Shown piece by piece: positions 35,694-44,714 of a DNA stretch of 64,000 bases (its first letter is position 1; every line of letters begins with the position of its first letter). The DNA comes from Ktedonobacter sp. SOSP1-85. GTDB taxonomy: Bacteria > Chloroflexota > Ktedonobacteria > Ktedonobacterales > Ktedonobacteraceae. The translations under genes were made by a program, and so were the position numbers. The notes under the pieces are model-generated. The model ran no database searches. It had not been told where the DNA came from and saw only the letters and a list, made by a program, of their open reading frames with translations. Where the stretch lies: assembly GCF_016587415.1 (NCBI RefSeq), contig NZ_BNJI01000003.1:496001-560000 (forward strand), given 5' to 3'.

Positions 35694-36542
35694 TTAGCCG
35701 AAACCCAGGCTGGCTTGGCCAAAAATATTGGTTGTACGCGGGCGTGTTATTCTCGTTCCTTTATACATATGTTGAAGCGAACGTTGAATGGTAAAACCAT
35801 AACGCATGAGTAGCGCAAGGGCGTCCCTGTGCTCTGCGGCAACGAAGACCTGAGGCATATCCTGAAATGGCAGGGCCAGTCCCGCTAGCAGTAACCTTTC
35901 AGCTACCTCCTGGCTCCGAGCAATCCACGGTCCTAGCACACTCGCCTGCGCCAGTAGATACCCACTGATTTGCCCATGTTCATCGCGCGCGATAAGGGTG
36001 CGCTCAGGTTTTTTTGCCCAATACGTCTTGAGGAGCCTGGCACGATCGCCCCCAAACATGGAGGCATCGAAGGCCAGTAACTCTGGAAGATCGGCCTCAG
36101 TTGCTGAGAGAATTGGTTCAGCACCGCCGCCTGGTAACTTCACTTGCTGGCTCTTTTTGAGGTCAAGCACCTCACCATCATCATAAAAGCCATAGCGGCG
36201 ATAGAGGGGCACGCCACCGGACGACGCATCAAGAAGGACTGTAGGGCATCCTCGCTCCTCCAGGCGATTGAGAATTGCCTCTAATAGACGTTGACCAATG
36301 CCCTGCCGCTGCTCGCCAGGCGCCACAGACATCATGCCGATGTAGGCAAAATCGTCATAGTCGAGAAAGCCACCAAAACCTACAACCGCGTCAGCCTTCT
36401 TCGCCACAAACGCACCATCTGGCTGGAGATGCAAATAGCGGTAGAGAGTCGTCTTGCGGCTACTCGAACCGTAGGCTGCCTGTATAACTATATCTGTCCT
36501 GTCTATATCAGTTTCAAGTAGAGGCTGAATTACAATTTGCAT
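35694..36542 (-). CDS. GNAT-family N-acetyltransferase (double GNAT fold)
   Basis: 282 residues. The N-terminal GNAT domain (1-140) has the acetyl-CoA binding motif VAPGEQRQGIGQRLLEAIL and VLLDASSGGVPLYRRYGFYDDGE. A second, more diverged domain (150-275) follows, with DLPELLAFDASMFGGDRARLLKTYW and LLMRYGFTIQRSLQHMY. Two-domain GNATs of this sort acylate small amines or antibiotics, but the substrate cannot be inferred. Cytoplasmic. Confidence 0.87.
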   Translation of the reverse strand: MQIVIQPLLETDIDRTDIVIQAAYGSSSRKTTLYRYLHLQPDGAFVAKKADAVVGFGGFLDYDDFAYIGMMSVAPGEQRQGIGQRLLEAILNRLEERGCPTVLLDASSGGVPLYRRYGFYDDGEVLDLKKSQQVKLPGGGAEPILSATEADLPELLAFDASMFGGDRARLLKTYWAKKPERTLIARDEHGQISGYLLAQASVLGPWIARSQEVAERLLLAGLALPFQDMPQVFVAAEHRDALALLMRYGFTIQRSLQHMYKGTRITRPRTTNIFGQASLGFG

Positions 36543-36739
36543 ATGCTGTAATCTTTCCAGTATAGAGAAATATAAAATTGACCTCTAACTCCTTCAGGAG
36601 CTTTATCAAGCCCATTTTACCACAAGCGTATGGCCTGCACTGCCTGGTAAGCGAACACAGCACAAGGCATCTCTTTCGTCTATACCTTCTCAATGCCATG
36701 TGCTCCCATCAATATCTTTTATTTCGTCCCTGACAATGC

Positions 36740-36800
36740 TTGACAGGCCCTTCAACGTCAGGTACACTGTGTAATGCAATCGTTATACGTAGATCGATTG
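36740..36800 (+). promoter_or_regulatory. Promoter and inverted-repeat operator of the LacI-type gene
   Basis: TTGACA at 36740-36745, 17-base spacer, TACACT at 36763-36768. CAATCG (36777-36782) and CGATTG (36795-36800) form an inverted repeat just after the likely start of transcription and 20 bases before the gene, a good autoregulatory operator. Confidence 0.6.
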
Positions 36801-36819
36801 TATTAAAAAGGAAGATGTG

Positions 36820-37851
36820 ATGGAGAATCATCCCTCCCTGACCCTCGCGGATATCGCGAAAGCTGCCCACGTTTCGGTGAGCACGGTCTCCCGCGTCTTG
36901 AATCAGCGCGAGGGCAGCATTCCGATCAGCCAGGCCACGGTGGAACGAGTGAGAGAGGCTGCCAGGCGTTTGGGCTATTCCCCCAATCCTTTTGCAGCCG
37001 CCCTACGAACCCAGCGCACAGGTGTTCTGGGAGCTATTCTTCGTGATCTCGGCGATCCATTTCTGAGCGTGCTGGTCCGAGCTTTGCAGCGTGCGGCACA
37101 TCAGGAGGGCTTTGATCTTCTGGTGGGACACGCTGCTTCTGATCCTTCCACCGCCGAGCGGCATCTCGCGTTTCTGCTCAACCCCTGGTTTGATGGCCTC
37201 TTCTTGCTGGGAAACCTGCCAGGCGATGCGCCCCTGCTTCAGATGCTCACGCAACGCCCTCGTCCCTGTGTCGCTGTAGCCTGCGGGACGCAGATGGCGC
37301 TTCCAGCAGTGGCGATTGATGAGGAGGCTGGAACCCAACTAGCTCTGGACTACCTCTACCAGTTGGGGCACCGCCGGATCGCGTTTCTGGGCAATCTGGA
37401 GCATGCAGGAGTGCGCGAGCGGCTCGTCTGTTTCCAGCGCTTTGTGCAAGAGCGGAACCTGGAGTGGCAGGAGTACTATACCCAGCACTGCCACAGTTCA
37501 CGCAGCGATGCCGCCGCTCACGTGCGCCACTTCCTGGCCCTGTCAGAGCCGCCCACCGCTCTCTTCTGTGCCTCAGATCTGCTCGCTCTTGGTGCGATGA
37601 GTGGGGCATGGCAGGCGGGCCGCACGGTGCCCGAAGATCTGTCCATTCTCGGCTTTGATGATATCGAGGAGGCTGCCGAGGGGTTTCCCTCTCTCACTAC
37701 CGTCAGCCAACCGGTTGAGATGATGGCTGACCACGCGACACGCTTGATCCATCGTTTGATCGAGGGCGGCCTCCCAAAAGAAGACGCGTGTCGCGTGACT
37801 GTGCAGCCAGAATTGATCCTGCGTCAGTCCTGCGCCGCACCTCGCGTGTAG
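36820..37851 (+). CDS. LacI-family transcriptional regulator
   Basis: 343 residues from the ATG at 36820 (AAGGAAG upstream). HTH at 6-30: LTLADIAKAAHVSVSTVSRVLNQ. Periplasmic-binding-like core: RRLGYSPNPFAAALRTQRTGVLGAILRDLGDPF, then AVAIDEEAGTQLALDYLYQLGHRRIAFLG, FDDIEEAAEGFPSLTTV. It precedes genes for a GH12 glycosidase and a phosphoglucomutase-like HAD protein on the same strand, and so probably regulates beta-glucan or similar oligosaccharide use in response to a sugar or sugar phosphate. Confidence 0.93.
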   Translation: MENHPSLTLADIAKAAHVSVSTVSRVLNQREGSIPISQATVERVREAARRLGYSPNPFAAALRTQRTGVLGAILRDLGDPFLSVLVRALQRAAHQEGFDLLVGHAASDPSTAERHLAFLLNPWFDGLFLLGNLPGDAPLLQMLTQRPRPCVAVACGTQMALPAVAIDEEAGTQLALDYLYQLGHRRIAFLGNLEHAGVRERLVCFQRFVQERNLEWQEYYTQHCHSSRSDAAAHVRHFLALSEPPTALFCASDLLALGAMSGAWQAGRTVPEDLSILGFDDIEEAAEGFPSLTTVSQPVEMMADHATRLIHRLIEGGLPKEDACRVTVQPELILRQSCAAPRV

Positions 37852-37896
37852 TCTATCGCGGATGTGTTTTTCACACTAGAACACAAGGAGGATAGC

Positions 37897-38607
37897 ATGA
37901 CACAATTGCACAAGGACGGTGACTCGTTCACCCTGGGCAAATACTGGCTCAACAGCAATCTCTGGGGAGCCGAAACCGGGTCCGGTTCGCAATACCTCTG
38001 GGATACGTCGCAGAGCGATGCGGCCATTGCCTGGGGCACCAGTTGGGACTGGAGCGGGCCAGTCGATACCGTGAAATCCTACAATTGCGCAGTGCTTGGA
38101 TGGCACTGGGGCTGGAAACTCTCTGACACCGGCTTGCCTCTCCAGCTTTGCGAGCACCGCAATGTCCAGACGTCCTGGGATTTCCACCTGCAAGAGACAA
38201 CTCCTGGGAGTCTCAATGTGTCATATGACCTCTGGCTCTCCTCCGACCCGCACCTGGGTAATGCCAACGCCGATCATGAGATCATGATCTGGCTCTATCA
38301 AAGCGGTGATATTCGTCCAATCGGCACAAAACAGACCTCCATCGCGCTTGGCGGGACGACCTGGGAGCTATGGGAGGGTTCTCTGCCTCAGTGTGGCTGG
38401 CCGGTCCATTCGTTTCTCCACACCTCCAATACCACTTCACAGGCGCTCGATTTGCGCGAATTCTTTGACTATCTCGTCGAACGTGGGTTGAGCACTTCGC
38501 AATATCTCATCAGCGTGGAGGCGGGCGCGGAAGTCTTTACCGGCGCGGGCCGCCTGGACACGACGGCATATTTCGTGGAAATCGGCGCGACATCCTCCCT
38601 CCGCTAG
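37897..38607 (+). CDS. Glycoside hydrolase family 12 (endoglucanase/xyloglucanase-like) protein
   Basis: 236 residues from the ATG at 37897 after AAGGAGG. The GH12 jelly-roll motifs are present: LNSNLWGAETGSGSQ, YDLWLSSDP, DHEIMIWL (nucleophile E128) and ISVEAGAEVFTG (acid/base E212). GH12 enzymes cut internal beta-1,4-glucan or xyloglucan bonds. There is no signal peptide at either possible start, which is unusual for an enzyme of polymer degradation. It may act on imported oligosaccharides or leave by a non-classical route. It sits between a LacI regulator and a beta-phosphoglucomutase-like gene. Confidence 0.87.
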   Translation: MTQLHKDGDSFTLGKYWLNSNLWGAETGSGSQYLWDTSQSDAAIAWGTSWDWSGPVDTVKSYNCAVLGWHWGWKLSDTGLPLQLCEHRNVQTSWDFHLQETTPGSLNVSYDLWLSSDPHLGNANADHEIMIWLYQSGDIRPIGTKQTSIALGGTTWELWEGSLPQCGWPVHSFLHTSNTTSQALDLREFFDYLVERGLSTSQYLISVEAGAEVFTGAGRLDTTAYFVEIGATSSLR

Positions 38608-38654
38608 CATCTATCGCCCGTCACAGTGCGAGAAAGGCAGGCAGGACAGTGCCT

Positions 38655-39392
38655 ATGAGCTATGAAGCCATTCTCTTTGATCTTGATGGCGTGGTTGTGG
38701 ATACGCAGCTCGCCGTAACCACATTCTGGCAACAGATCGCAGCCAGGTACAGATGTGAACTCACCACAGAAGATCTGGATCGGTCTGTCTATGGACGGAG
38801 AGCCTCCGAAACGCTGGAGATGCTGTTTGCCCACCTGAGTGGGCAGCAGAAAGACGCTATCTTGCAAGAACTCCAGGCCGCAGAACAGCAGGCGGTGTAT
38901 CAGGAAGTCTCAGGCGTGGGAGCGCTCTTACGGGCGTTACACGCCGCGCAGATTCCGACAGCCCTGGTGACGAGTGCCCAGCACTGGAAAGTCGAGACCG
39001 TCCTGGCTCAACTGGGTCTCGCTGGCCTGTTTGCGGTCCAGGTGAGCGCAGAAGACATGCGCAGGGGGAAACCAGACCCCGAAGGATATCTGCGCGCGGC
39101 TCACCTGCTCAAACGCCCAGCCTCCTCCTGCATAGTATTTGAAGATGCGCCTGGCGGGGTCCAGGCAGCTCGTGCTGCGGGAGCGCTGTGCATTGGCGTG
39201 CGCCCGGAGGCGCTTGCCTCTCCCTTGCTTGCAGTAGGAGCCAGGTGCGTCATCCCAGACTTCACCATGGTAACCGTCCAGTGCTCCCTCCCGAAGGTTG
39301 AGCAGGGAGCTGGGGCGCTGACACTCTGTGTGGGAACAGCACTGCACGTTCCTTTCGTTGAGCGAACAGTACTGCCGAAGCGCACAGGTTGA
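38655..39392 (+). CDS. HAD-superfamily phosphatase/beta-phosphoglucomutase-like protein
   Basis: 245 residues from the ATG at 38655; the GTG at 38649 is in frame but closer to the ribosome site. Motif I FDLDGVVVDT (nucleophile Asp9 and Asp11), motif II VTSAQ, motif III Lys in RRGKPDPEGY, motif IV FEDAPGGVQAA. The cap domain is the small helical C1 type of PgmB. The last 30 residues do not resemble the family end. With the adjacent GH12 and LacI genes a role in glucose-1-phosphate handling is plausible. Confidence 0.88.
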   Translation: MSYEAILFDLDGVVVDTQLAVTTFWQQIAARYRCELTTEDLDRSVYGRRASETLEMLFAHLSGQQKDAILQELQAAEQQAVYQEVSGVGALLRALHAAQIPTALVTSAQHWKVETVLAQLGLAGLFAVQVSAEDMRRGKPDPEGYLRAAHLLKRPASSCIVFEDAPGGVQAARAAGALCIGVRPEALASPLLAVGARCVIPDFTMVTVQCSLPKVEQGAGALTLCVGTALHVPFVERTVLPKRTG

Positions 39393-39495
39393 TAGTGGAT
39401 TTTATCGCTGCGCTCAGCTGACCCTCATGCCCACGGATTATGCAAAGAGTTTCCTTAGCGTTGTGTTTTTCGTTCTATTCATACTCAAGTGCCTA

Positions 39496-39539
39496 TTAGA
39501 GCGCACCCGGCAGCACGCAAGCTGCCGGGTGCGCTCTAA
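39496..39539. terminator. Bidirectional 19-bp stem-loop
   Basis: Arms 39496-39514 and 39521-39539 pair perfectly around ACGCAA. It lies between the convergent HAD and BNR-repeat genes, 10 bases from the latter's stop. No T-tract. Confidence 0.75.
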
Positions 39540-39548
39540 GATGTAATG

Positions 39549-40736
39549 CTATTGATTGGTGTAGGAGATGTTGCCCCAGGTTTTGCCACCATCCCAGGTA
39601 TGTAGGAGCTGGCTCTCTGTGACGGCCCAGCCATTATTCGCATCGGTAAAGCTCATTTCTTTGAGCTTGCCAGGGCGAACTAAGGCCGTCTGCCAACTCT
39701 TGCCACCATCGGTGGTATAGAAGAGCTTACCACTCTGCCAATCAGAGGCCCAGGCGTGAGAGGTATCGGCAATGTAGGTGCTATCGGCACTCGTTTCGAT
39801 AGGTAGGGTCGGAAACCAGGATGAGCCACCATCATTGCTGTGATACAGGACCAGGTGGGCATGTCCGTCCGGCGTGGTGATATAGACAGGCAAGAGACCG
39901 GCATTTCCAAAGAAGATGGGAGGAGTTGTGCCTATCTGCTGGACAGTAAGACCAACTGGGAGAGTCAATTGCTGTTCCTGCCAGGTAAAACCGCCATCGC
40001 GGGAGACATAGAGGCCCGGATCGGTTGGCTGACCAGTCGTACTGCGAATCGTAGCATAGACAGTGCTCGCGTCTTTAAAGGAGAGACCTGACTTGAAGCC
40101 ACCAAGCGGCAGACCGTTCCTTCCAGCCTGGGATATGAGCTTCCAGGTCTGGCCCGCATCAGTCGTCCGGAAGATGTAAGCGCCCTGGCTCCCAGCTCCA
40201 GGAGAAGTGATAGCCTCAAACCAGCCTTCGTTGCCGCTAAAATGCAACATATCAACGCCCGCAGGGTCCTGGACATCGAGCGTTAGGATGCTCCAGGTCT
40301 GCCCGCCATCGGTCGTATGCTGGATGATGACCTTGTTCTGAGTCTCCTGAGCGCTAACAACCCAGGCATAGAGATTATCAATAAAGGTTCCTCGTGCGAC
40401 CTGGTAACCAGGCGCATTAGGCGGCGTTACATTCGTCCAGTGCCTCCCGCCATCAGTTGTTTTGAGTATGGCATTAGCCGTCATAGCCCACCCTTGCTGC
40501 GTCGTAAGCATGCGAATGGCGGTCAGCGGCCCCTTGACCGAAGAGGGCAATGTAGCGGTCAGTGTGCTGTTAGCCACGGGTGTCTCCGCGGTAGCAGGCG
40601 TTTGAGTAGTTGATGAGGTTGGTGTTGCTGAAGAAGACGCCGAGGTTGTTCCACCACTGCTACATGCCGCGAGCAAAAGAAGCGCAGCCAGAGCTGAAAC
40701 CGTACCAATAGTTGAGAATATACTTTTCTTGCGCAT
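39549..40736 (-). CDS. BNR/Ycf48-like repeat lipoprotein
   Basis: 395 residues. Lipoprotein signal: MRKKSIFSTIGTVSALAALLLLAAC with lipobox Cys25, then a Ser/Thr linker. The mature part is a beta-propeller with at least seven Asp-box/BNR blocks (KTTDGGRHW, HTTDGGQTW, RTTDAGQTW, SRDGGFTW, SNDGGSSW, TTDGGKSW, TWDGGKTW). The repeat type is shared by sialidases and Ycf48 photosystem assembly proteins, but catalytic residues of sialidase are not evident. It is likely a cell-surface propeller of unknown ligand. Confidence 0.88.
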   Translation of the reverse strand: MRKKSIFSTIGTVSALAALLLLAACSSGGTTSASSSATPTSSTTQTPATAETPVANSTLTATLPSSVKGPLTAIRMLTTQQGWAMTANAILKTTDGGRHWTNVTPPNAPGYQVARGTFIDNLYAWVVSAQETQNKVIIQHTTDGGQTWSILTLDVQDPAGVDMLHFSGNEGWFEAITSPGAGSQGAYIFRTTDAGQTWKLISQAGRNGLPLGGFKSGLSFKDASTVYATIRSTTGQPTDPGLYVSRDGGFTWQEQQLTLPVGLTVQQIGTTPPIFFGNAGLLPVYITTPDGHAHLVLYHSNDGGSSWFPTLPIETSADSTYIADTSHAWASDWQSGKLFYTTDGGKSWQTALVRPGKLKEMSFTDANNGWAVTESQLLHTWDGGKTWGNISYTNQ

Positions 40737-40894
40737 AGTACACTCCGTCGTGATTTATATCTTTATCTACTCTATGCTTACACAAAACATGGTAGAGTAA
40801 TTCGAATTGCACACTTACTATAATGCCAGAGGATTATCAAAAGTTGCGCGCAAGTTCAGCATCCAACTAGCCTCTTCATAGTTGATGTCAAGCC

Positions 40895-40954
40895 CATGAG
40901 TAGCCGCGTACGCCAGTAGTGGGCGCCCACTACTGGCGTACGCGGCTACTCATG
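40895..40954. repeat. Perfect 60-bp palindrome, no loop
   Basis: Two 30-base arms, 40895-40924 and 40925-40954, are exact inverse complements with no spacer. It starts 3 bases after the stop codon of the transglutaminase-like gene. In RNA it would be a very stable hairpin and likely ends that transcript. As DNA it can extrude a cruciform. Confidence 0.85.
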
Positions 40955-40957
40955 AGT

Positions 40958-41836
40958 TTACACTTTTGCTATGTTCTCTAGCACAGTCCGGCCATAGGCT
41001 ATCTGGGGAAAGGACGTTCGCAACTCATCGAAGTGGGTATCAGCATTCTCTGTAAGGAGTGCGATGTGGTCAAGCAGGTCCAGGTCTTCGCGTGTTAGTT
41101 CCACCTCGGGCTTCGTAATTAACGCGCCCCAGTCGTCATTTCTCAGCATTTCGAGCTTGTTCAAATAGGCAAAGTCTTGTAGGAGAGCGTAGCGGATGGG
41201 TGGCATGCCCCTGTCTACGTCGCTATCGCCAAAGTCCCACGGCTCAAGCTCTCCTGCCCGGCAGCACCACCAGACCTCGCCCGCCAGCCAGAAGGGATCG
41301 CCAGCCTTCATATCCAGCAGGTTGAAACCCATATCCCGACCGCGTTGCTGAACCTCGTCGATCATCGGGTCCACACGCACCCAGCGCTCCTGGGTTGCAT
41401 CCCAATACTCTGCGAGGCGATGATCAGCGGCGTAGGGTGAACGGAAGTAGCCACCAAATCCGACTCGCGCCCGCGCGGGCACCCCCTGGTAGCGTAGCAT
41501 AGAGACCAGCAACACGGCGAAATTACGGCAGATCATGCCAATACGATCTACTGGTGGGCGCCTCATGGTCAAAGGCTCCGGTCGGCGCCGCAGGATACGC
41601 GCCAGTAAAGCCTCGGTACGCCGCTCTCCAAAGAGCGCGTTATCGATCTGGTCTACTTCAAGCCCATAACCCTCACGCAACAATTCTGTATAAGGTGGGA
41701 TCAGCAGCCCCTGCACCACACTCACCAGACCAGCCACATCACGTGGAAGGTCAGCATAGAGATAGGCATACTTGCCTGGGTCCGTCAAAACGCTCTGCTC
41801 ACGATAATACGCCAATACCTGGTCATTTCCAGCCAT
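40958..41836 (-). CDS. Transglutaminase-like (papain-fold) domain protein
   Basis: 292 residues from the ATG at 41836, which has AAAGGAAGG just upstream; a longer frame to 41914 lacks one. Catalytic triad is readable: C103 in GMICRNFAVLLVSMLRYQGVPARARVGFGGYF, H139 in ADHRLAEYWD, D156 in WVRVDPMID. Bacterial members are mostly cysteine peptidases or amide-transfer enzymes with unknown targets. No signal peptide, so cytoplasmic. It ends against a perfect palindrome. Confidence 0.85.
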   Translation of the reverse strand: MAGNDQVLAYYREQSVLTDPGKYAYLYADLPRDVAGLVSVVQGLLIPPYTELLREGYGLEVDQIDNALFGERRTEALLARILRRRPEPLTMRRPPVDRIGMICRNFAVLLVSMLRYQGVPARARVGFGGYFRSPYAADHRLAEYWDATQERWVRVDPMIDEVQQRGRDMGFNLLDMKAGDPFWLAGEVWWCCRAGELEPWDFGDSDVDRGMPPIRYALLQDFAYLNKLEMLRNDDWGALITKPEVELTREDLDLLDHIALLTENADTHFDELRTSFPQIAYGRTVLENIAKV

Positions 41837-42021
41837 AAACGTCCTTCCTTTCAGCAAATGCCAAGAGACAATATGTTCTCCTGGCATTCCAGCATAGCGT
41901 GCATCAACTGACACCTTTTGTCAGGAAGGTAGACAATAACGGAATATCCCCTGCTAATTCTTATGGCTATAAGCAAGGCGATCGCCTGGTGGTGGTTGCA
42001 GATAAAGTTGTGCTTTTTGTA

Positions 42022-42996
42022 TCACGCTTCCCCTAAAAGGGCAGCATATCGCTCACGCAAAAGCTGTTCCGTTCCCTCGCCCAGGCGACGGACGATCTCG
42101 CCCGCGGGAAGGCGTTGCCTTACCAGGCCCACAGCCTCTCCTGCATAAATCTGGGCCAGGTCGTAATCCTTGCGCGCGACCGCTTCCCTCAGTTGTTGCT
42201 GCGCCTCTTGATCCGTTGCCAGCTCATATACGCGTTCATGCCACTGCTCACTGAAGCTGTTCCGCAAGGCGCGGCCAGGATACTCAGGGGGCCAGGCAAA
42301 GCCCTGCGCCACATCGAAGGCGCGGGTAAGCACGGTCTCGCTCTCCTGCGCCGCGATAATACGTGAGCGTGCATCCTCAGTAGTATCACACTCCGGCGAG
42401 GCCAGCAGACAGGTTCCGATCCAGACACCCTCCGCGCCAGCGGCCAGGGCTGCCGCCACTCCACGCGGCGTCGCTATGCCCCCGGCGGCGATGATAGGCA
42501 CTTCAACAACATCCAAAATACTTTGGAGCAGAGGCAGCGTGCTCACATGCCCAGTATGGCCTCCGGCCTCTGTCCCCTGCACCACAAGCAGGTCCGCTCC
42601 ATCTTGTACTACCGCCAGGGCCTCCTCCCGTGAATGCACCTGGGAGGCAAGCAGCACACCCTCCTGCTTGACACGTGCAGCATAGGGAGCAAGCGAGCCA
42701 AACGAGATAGAGATAAGGAAGGGGCGAGCCGCCAGCGCCGCCTCCAACTGCTCCGGTCTTGACGCAAGGGACCAGGCCAACAGGCCAATACCAAAGCGTC
42801 CCTGGTCGTCTCCACGCGCGATTTGTGCCTCGCGAGCGATATACTCCACAGAGTCTTTGCTCCCAATACCAAGCATGCCCAGGCCGCCCGCCTCGCTCAC
42901 CGCTCGCGCCAGGCGCCCTTTGCCCACATACGCCATTGGCGCACCAACGATGGGATAGCCCAACTTCCAGCAGGTTGTAAGATGCGTATGTAGCAT
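42022..42996 (-). CDS. Nitronate monooxygenase family protein
   Basis: 324 residues from the ATG at 42996 (GAGGAG 7 bases upstream). FMN-binding TIM barrel: YPIVGAPMAYVGKGRLARAVSEAGGLGMLG, LLVVQGTEAGGHTGH with the catalytic-region His, VPIIAAGGIATPRGVAAALAAGAEGVWIGTCLLAS. The family oxidises alkyl nitronates such as propionate 3-nitronate; some members are enoyl reductases (FabK-like). Size and motifs fit class I NMO. Confidence 0.88.
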   Translation of the reverse strand: MLHTHLTTCWKLGYPIVGAPMAYVGKGRLARAVSEAGGLGMLGIGSKDSVEYIAREAQIARGDDQGRFGIGLLAWSLASRPEQLEAALAARPFLISISFGSLAPYAARVKQEGVLLASQVHSREEALAVVQDGADLLVVQGTEAGGHTGHVSTLPLLQSILDVVEVPIIAAGGIATPRGVAAALAAGAEGVWIGTCLLASPECDTTEDARSRIIAAQESETVLTRAFDVAQGFAWPPEYPGRALRNSFSEQWHERVYELATDQEAQQQLREAVARKDYDLAQIYAGEAVGLVRQRLPAGEIVRRLGEGTEQLLRERYAALLGEA

Positions 42997-43316
42997 AAGT
43001 AATCTCCTCACTCTTCCTGGCGAACTGCTCTTTCACAACTCGCCAGACTACTTATTTTGCTCCTACTATATTACAGTTGGAGGGAAAAAGACCGCTATAT
43101 TCTTGCGCCTTTCCATCATATTCTTGCACTCTAAATGGTCTATTCACCAAGTCTGTAGGGCACTGATCTGTTTCCAACACGAAGAAGTCCTCTTTTTTTC
43201 TTCAATCCCCTCTTTTGGGCAGAACCGCCGTAATAAGGACGTATCCTGACCGCATGAACCAGTACACTGTGATTGAAGATTATGTAAAAGCGTTGGTGGG
43301 ATTGAAAGGAGCGAAA
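42997..43316. other. 320-base divergent control region
   Basis: It separates the nitronate monooxygenase (minus) and the winged-helix protein (plus). The plus frame is open from 43215, but the AAAGGAG site supports the start at 43317. No clear operator is seen. Confidence 0.4.
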
Positions 43317-44462
43317 ATGAGAGTATTGAAATGGCGCCAGGTGCATGCCTGGCGTTTGTCGCAACATGGCCTCTCCCCGCGTTTCTCCTCGCAGGATTTC
43401 GTTCAGGCGGTGATGCGCACTGGTGGGATTCAGGCGCAGGTGATGTCTGCTGCCGAGCTAGCGTTATGTACCCGTGTGGAAGGGCTCTCTCCACATGATG
43501 TCAAAGCTGCGATCTTCCAGGACCACACCCTGGTGAGGACCTGGGCCATGCGTGGCACATTACACTTACTCTCTGCAAGAGAACTCCCTCTGTATGTAGC
43601 GGCGCGTGACTGGCAGCATACTGCGAGCTGGTCGAATTATTTCGCTGAGTTCGGCCTCTCAAGAGAGCAACAGGAGGCCTATCTCTTGGCTATCCCGCAT
43701 GTTTTGGAGCAGGGACCAATGACTCGTCTGCAACTTGCAGACGCTGTTGCGAAGCATACGGGTGCTGCTCGCGTGCGCGACTTGATCCTCTCTGAGAGCT
43801 GGGGGTCTCCCTTGAAGCCATCGGCCTATCGCGGAGATCTCTGTTTCGGGCCAGGCCAGGGGAAGACGGTCACCTTCATGAACCCCCGAAGATGGATTGG
43901 GAAATGGCAGCCAATCGAGCCCAAGCTGGCGCTTCAGGAAATAGCCCGTCGGTATTTGCGGGCGTATGGCCCCGCGACCGCAGATGATTTTGCTTTTTGG
44001 TGGGGATGTGGGAAAACCCTCGCAAAAAAACTCTTCCAATCGATAGAAGAGGAGTTGGAAGAAGTAGAGGTAGAAGGGTGGCGAGCCTTCGCCCTGCGTG
44101 CGACCCTTCCACTCATCCAAAGCGTTGAACCAGCAGAGCAGATCCACCTGCTCCCCTTATTCGATGCCTATACGATCGGGGCGGCGCCGCGCGGTTGCGA
44201 ACCCCTGCTCGCTCAAGCCTACAAGCGCCAGGTCTTCAACCTTCAAGGGTGGACCTTTGCGGTCATTCTGATCAACGGTTCCATACAAGGAGTCTGGCGC
44301 TCTACAATCCGACGCTCGCAAACCGTCGTCAAGGTGAACCTGTTCTCCTCATCCACCTCCTCGATCCGAAAAGGGATTGAAGCCGAAGCGGAACGGCTCA
44401 GTGACCTCTTCGGGAAGAAGGTCTTACTGGAATATGAGTCTCCCTCATCTTCCCAGTTTTAG
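43317..44462 (+). CDS. Winged-helix DNA glycosylase-like protein (AlkZ/YcaQ superfamily)
   Basis: 381 residues from the ATG at 43317. The HTH_42 superfamily pattern is clear: RTGGIQAQVMSAAELAL at about 35-50 contains the QxQ motif (Q39, Q41) that forms the catalytic site in AlkZ-type glycosylases, then VRTWAMRGTLHLLSARELPLY, GPATADDFAFWWG and a C-terminal beta barrel with HLLPLFDAYTIG and VNLFSSSTSSIRKGIEAEAERL. AlkZ removes bulky or crosslinked alkyl bases. Many homologues (AZL) lie in natural-product clusters and protect against the cell's own genotoxin; no such cluster is seen here. Confidence 0.82.
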   Translation: MRVLKWRQVHAWRLSQHGLSPRFSSQDFVQAVMRTGGIQAQVMSAAELALCTRVEGLSPHDVKAAIFQDHTLVRTWAMRGTLHLLSARELPLYVAARDWQHTASWSNYFAEFGLSREQQEAYLLAIPHVLEQGPMTRLQLADAVAKHTGAARVRDLILSESWGSPLKPSAYRGDLCFGPGQGKTVTFMNPRRWIGKWQPIEPKLALQEIARRYLRAYGPATADDFAFWWGCGKTLAKKLFQSIEEELEEVEVEGWRAFALRATLPLIQSVEPAEQIHLLPLFDAYTIGAAPRGCEPLLAQAYKRQVFNLQGWTFAVILINGSIQGVWRSTIRRSQTVVKVNLFSSSTSSIRKGIEAEAERLSDLFGKKVLLEYESPSSSQF

Positions 44463-44628
44463 CGATCTCGGCGGCAACCCCTTGAGTAGAGCTGGAGGCA
44501 GGTAGAGATGCAGGTGGCGCACCTCCTCGGGACTATCCAGGTGCCATGTGCTTGGTGCGCCCATGGGTAGAATTATTAGGAAGACAATGGATTCTCTGCA
44601 AATTATATCATGCGATCCTTGTTCATAC

Positions 44629-44691
44629 GTATTACCTAAAAGCAAAGATGTGGTAATATATTGGATGATAGATAATGGCTTTAGGTAATAC
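44629..44691 (+). promoter_or_regulatory. Inverted-repeat operator upstream of the MalT-type regulator
   Basis: GTATTACCTAAAAGC (44629-44643) and GCTTTAGGTAATAC (44678-44691) are inverted with one bulged base. A third GGTAATA lies between them at about 44651. It lies 24-86 bases before the regulator start and looks like a dimer or looping site for autoregulation. Confidence 0.5.
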
Positions 44692-44714
44692 CGTATTTCC
44701 CTAAAGGAGCACAC

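Noticed and set aside
38655..39392. Frameshift in the HAD gene because of its atypical C-terminus
   Set aside because: No alternative frame gives a better family end, so the gene is taken as intact.
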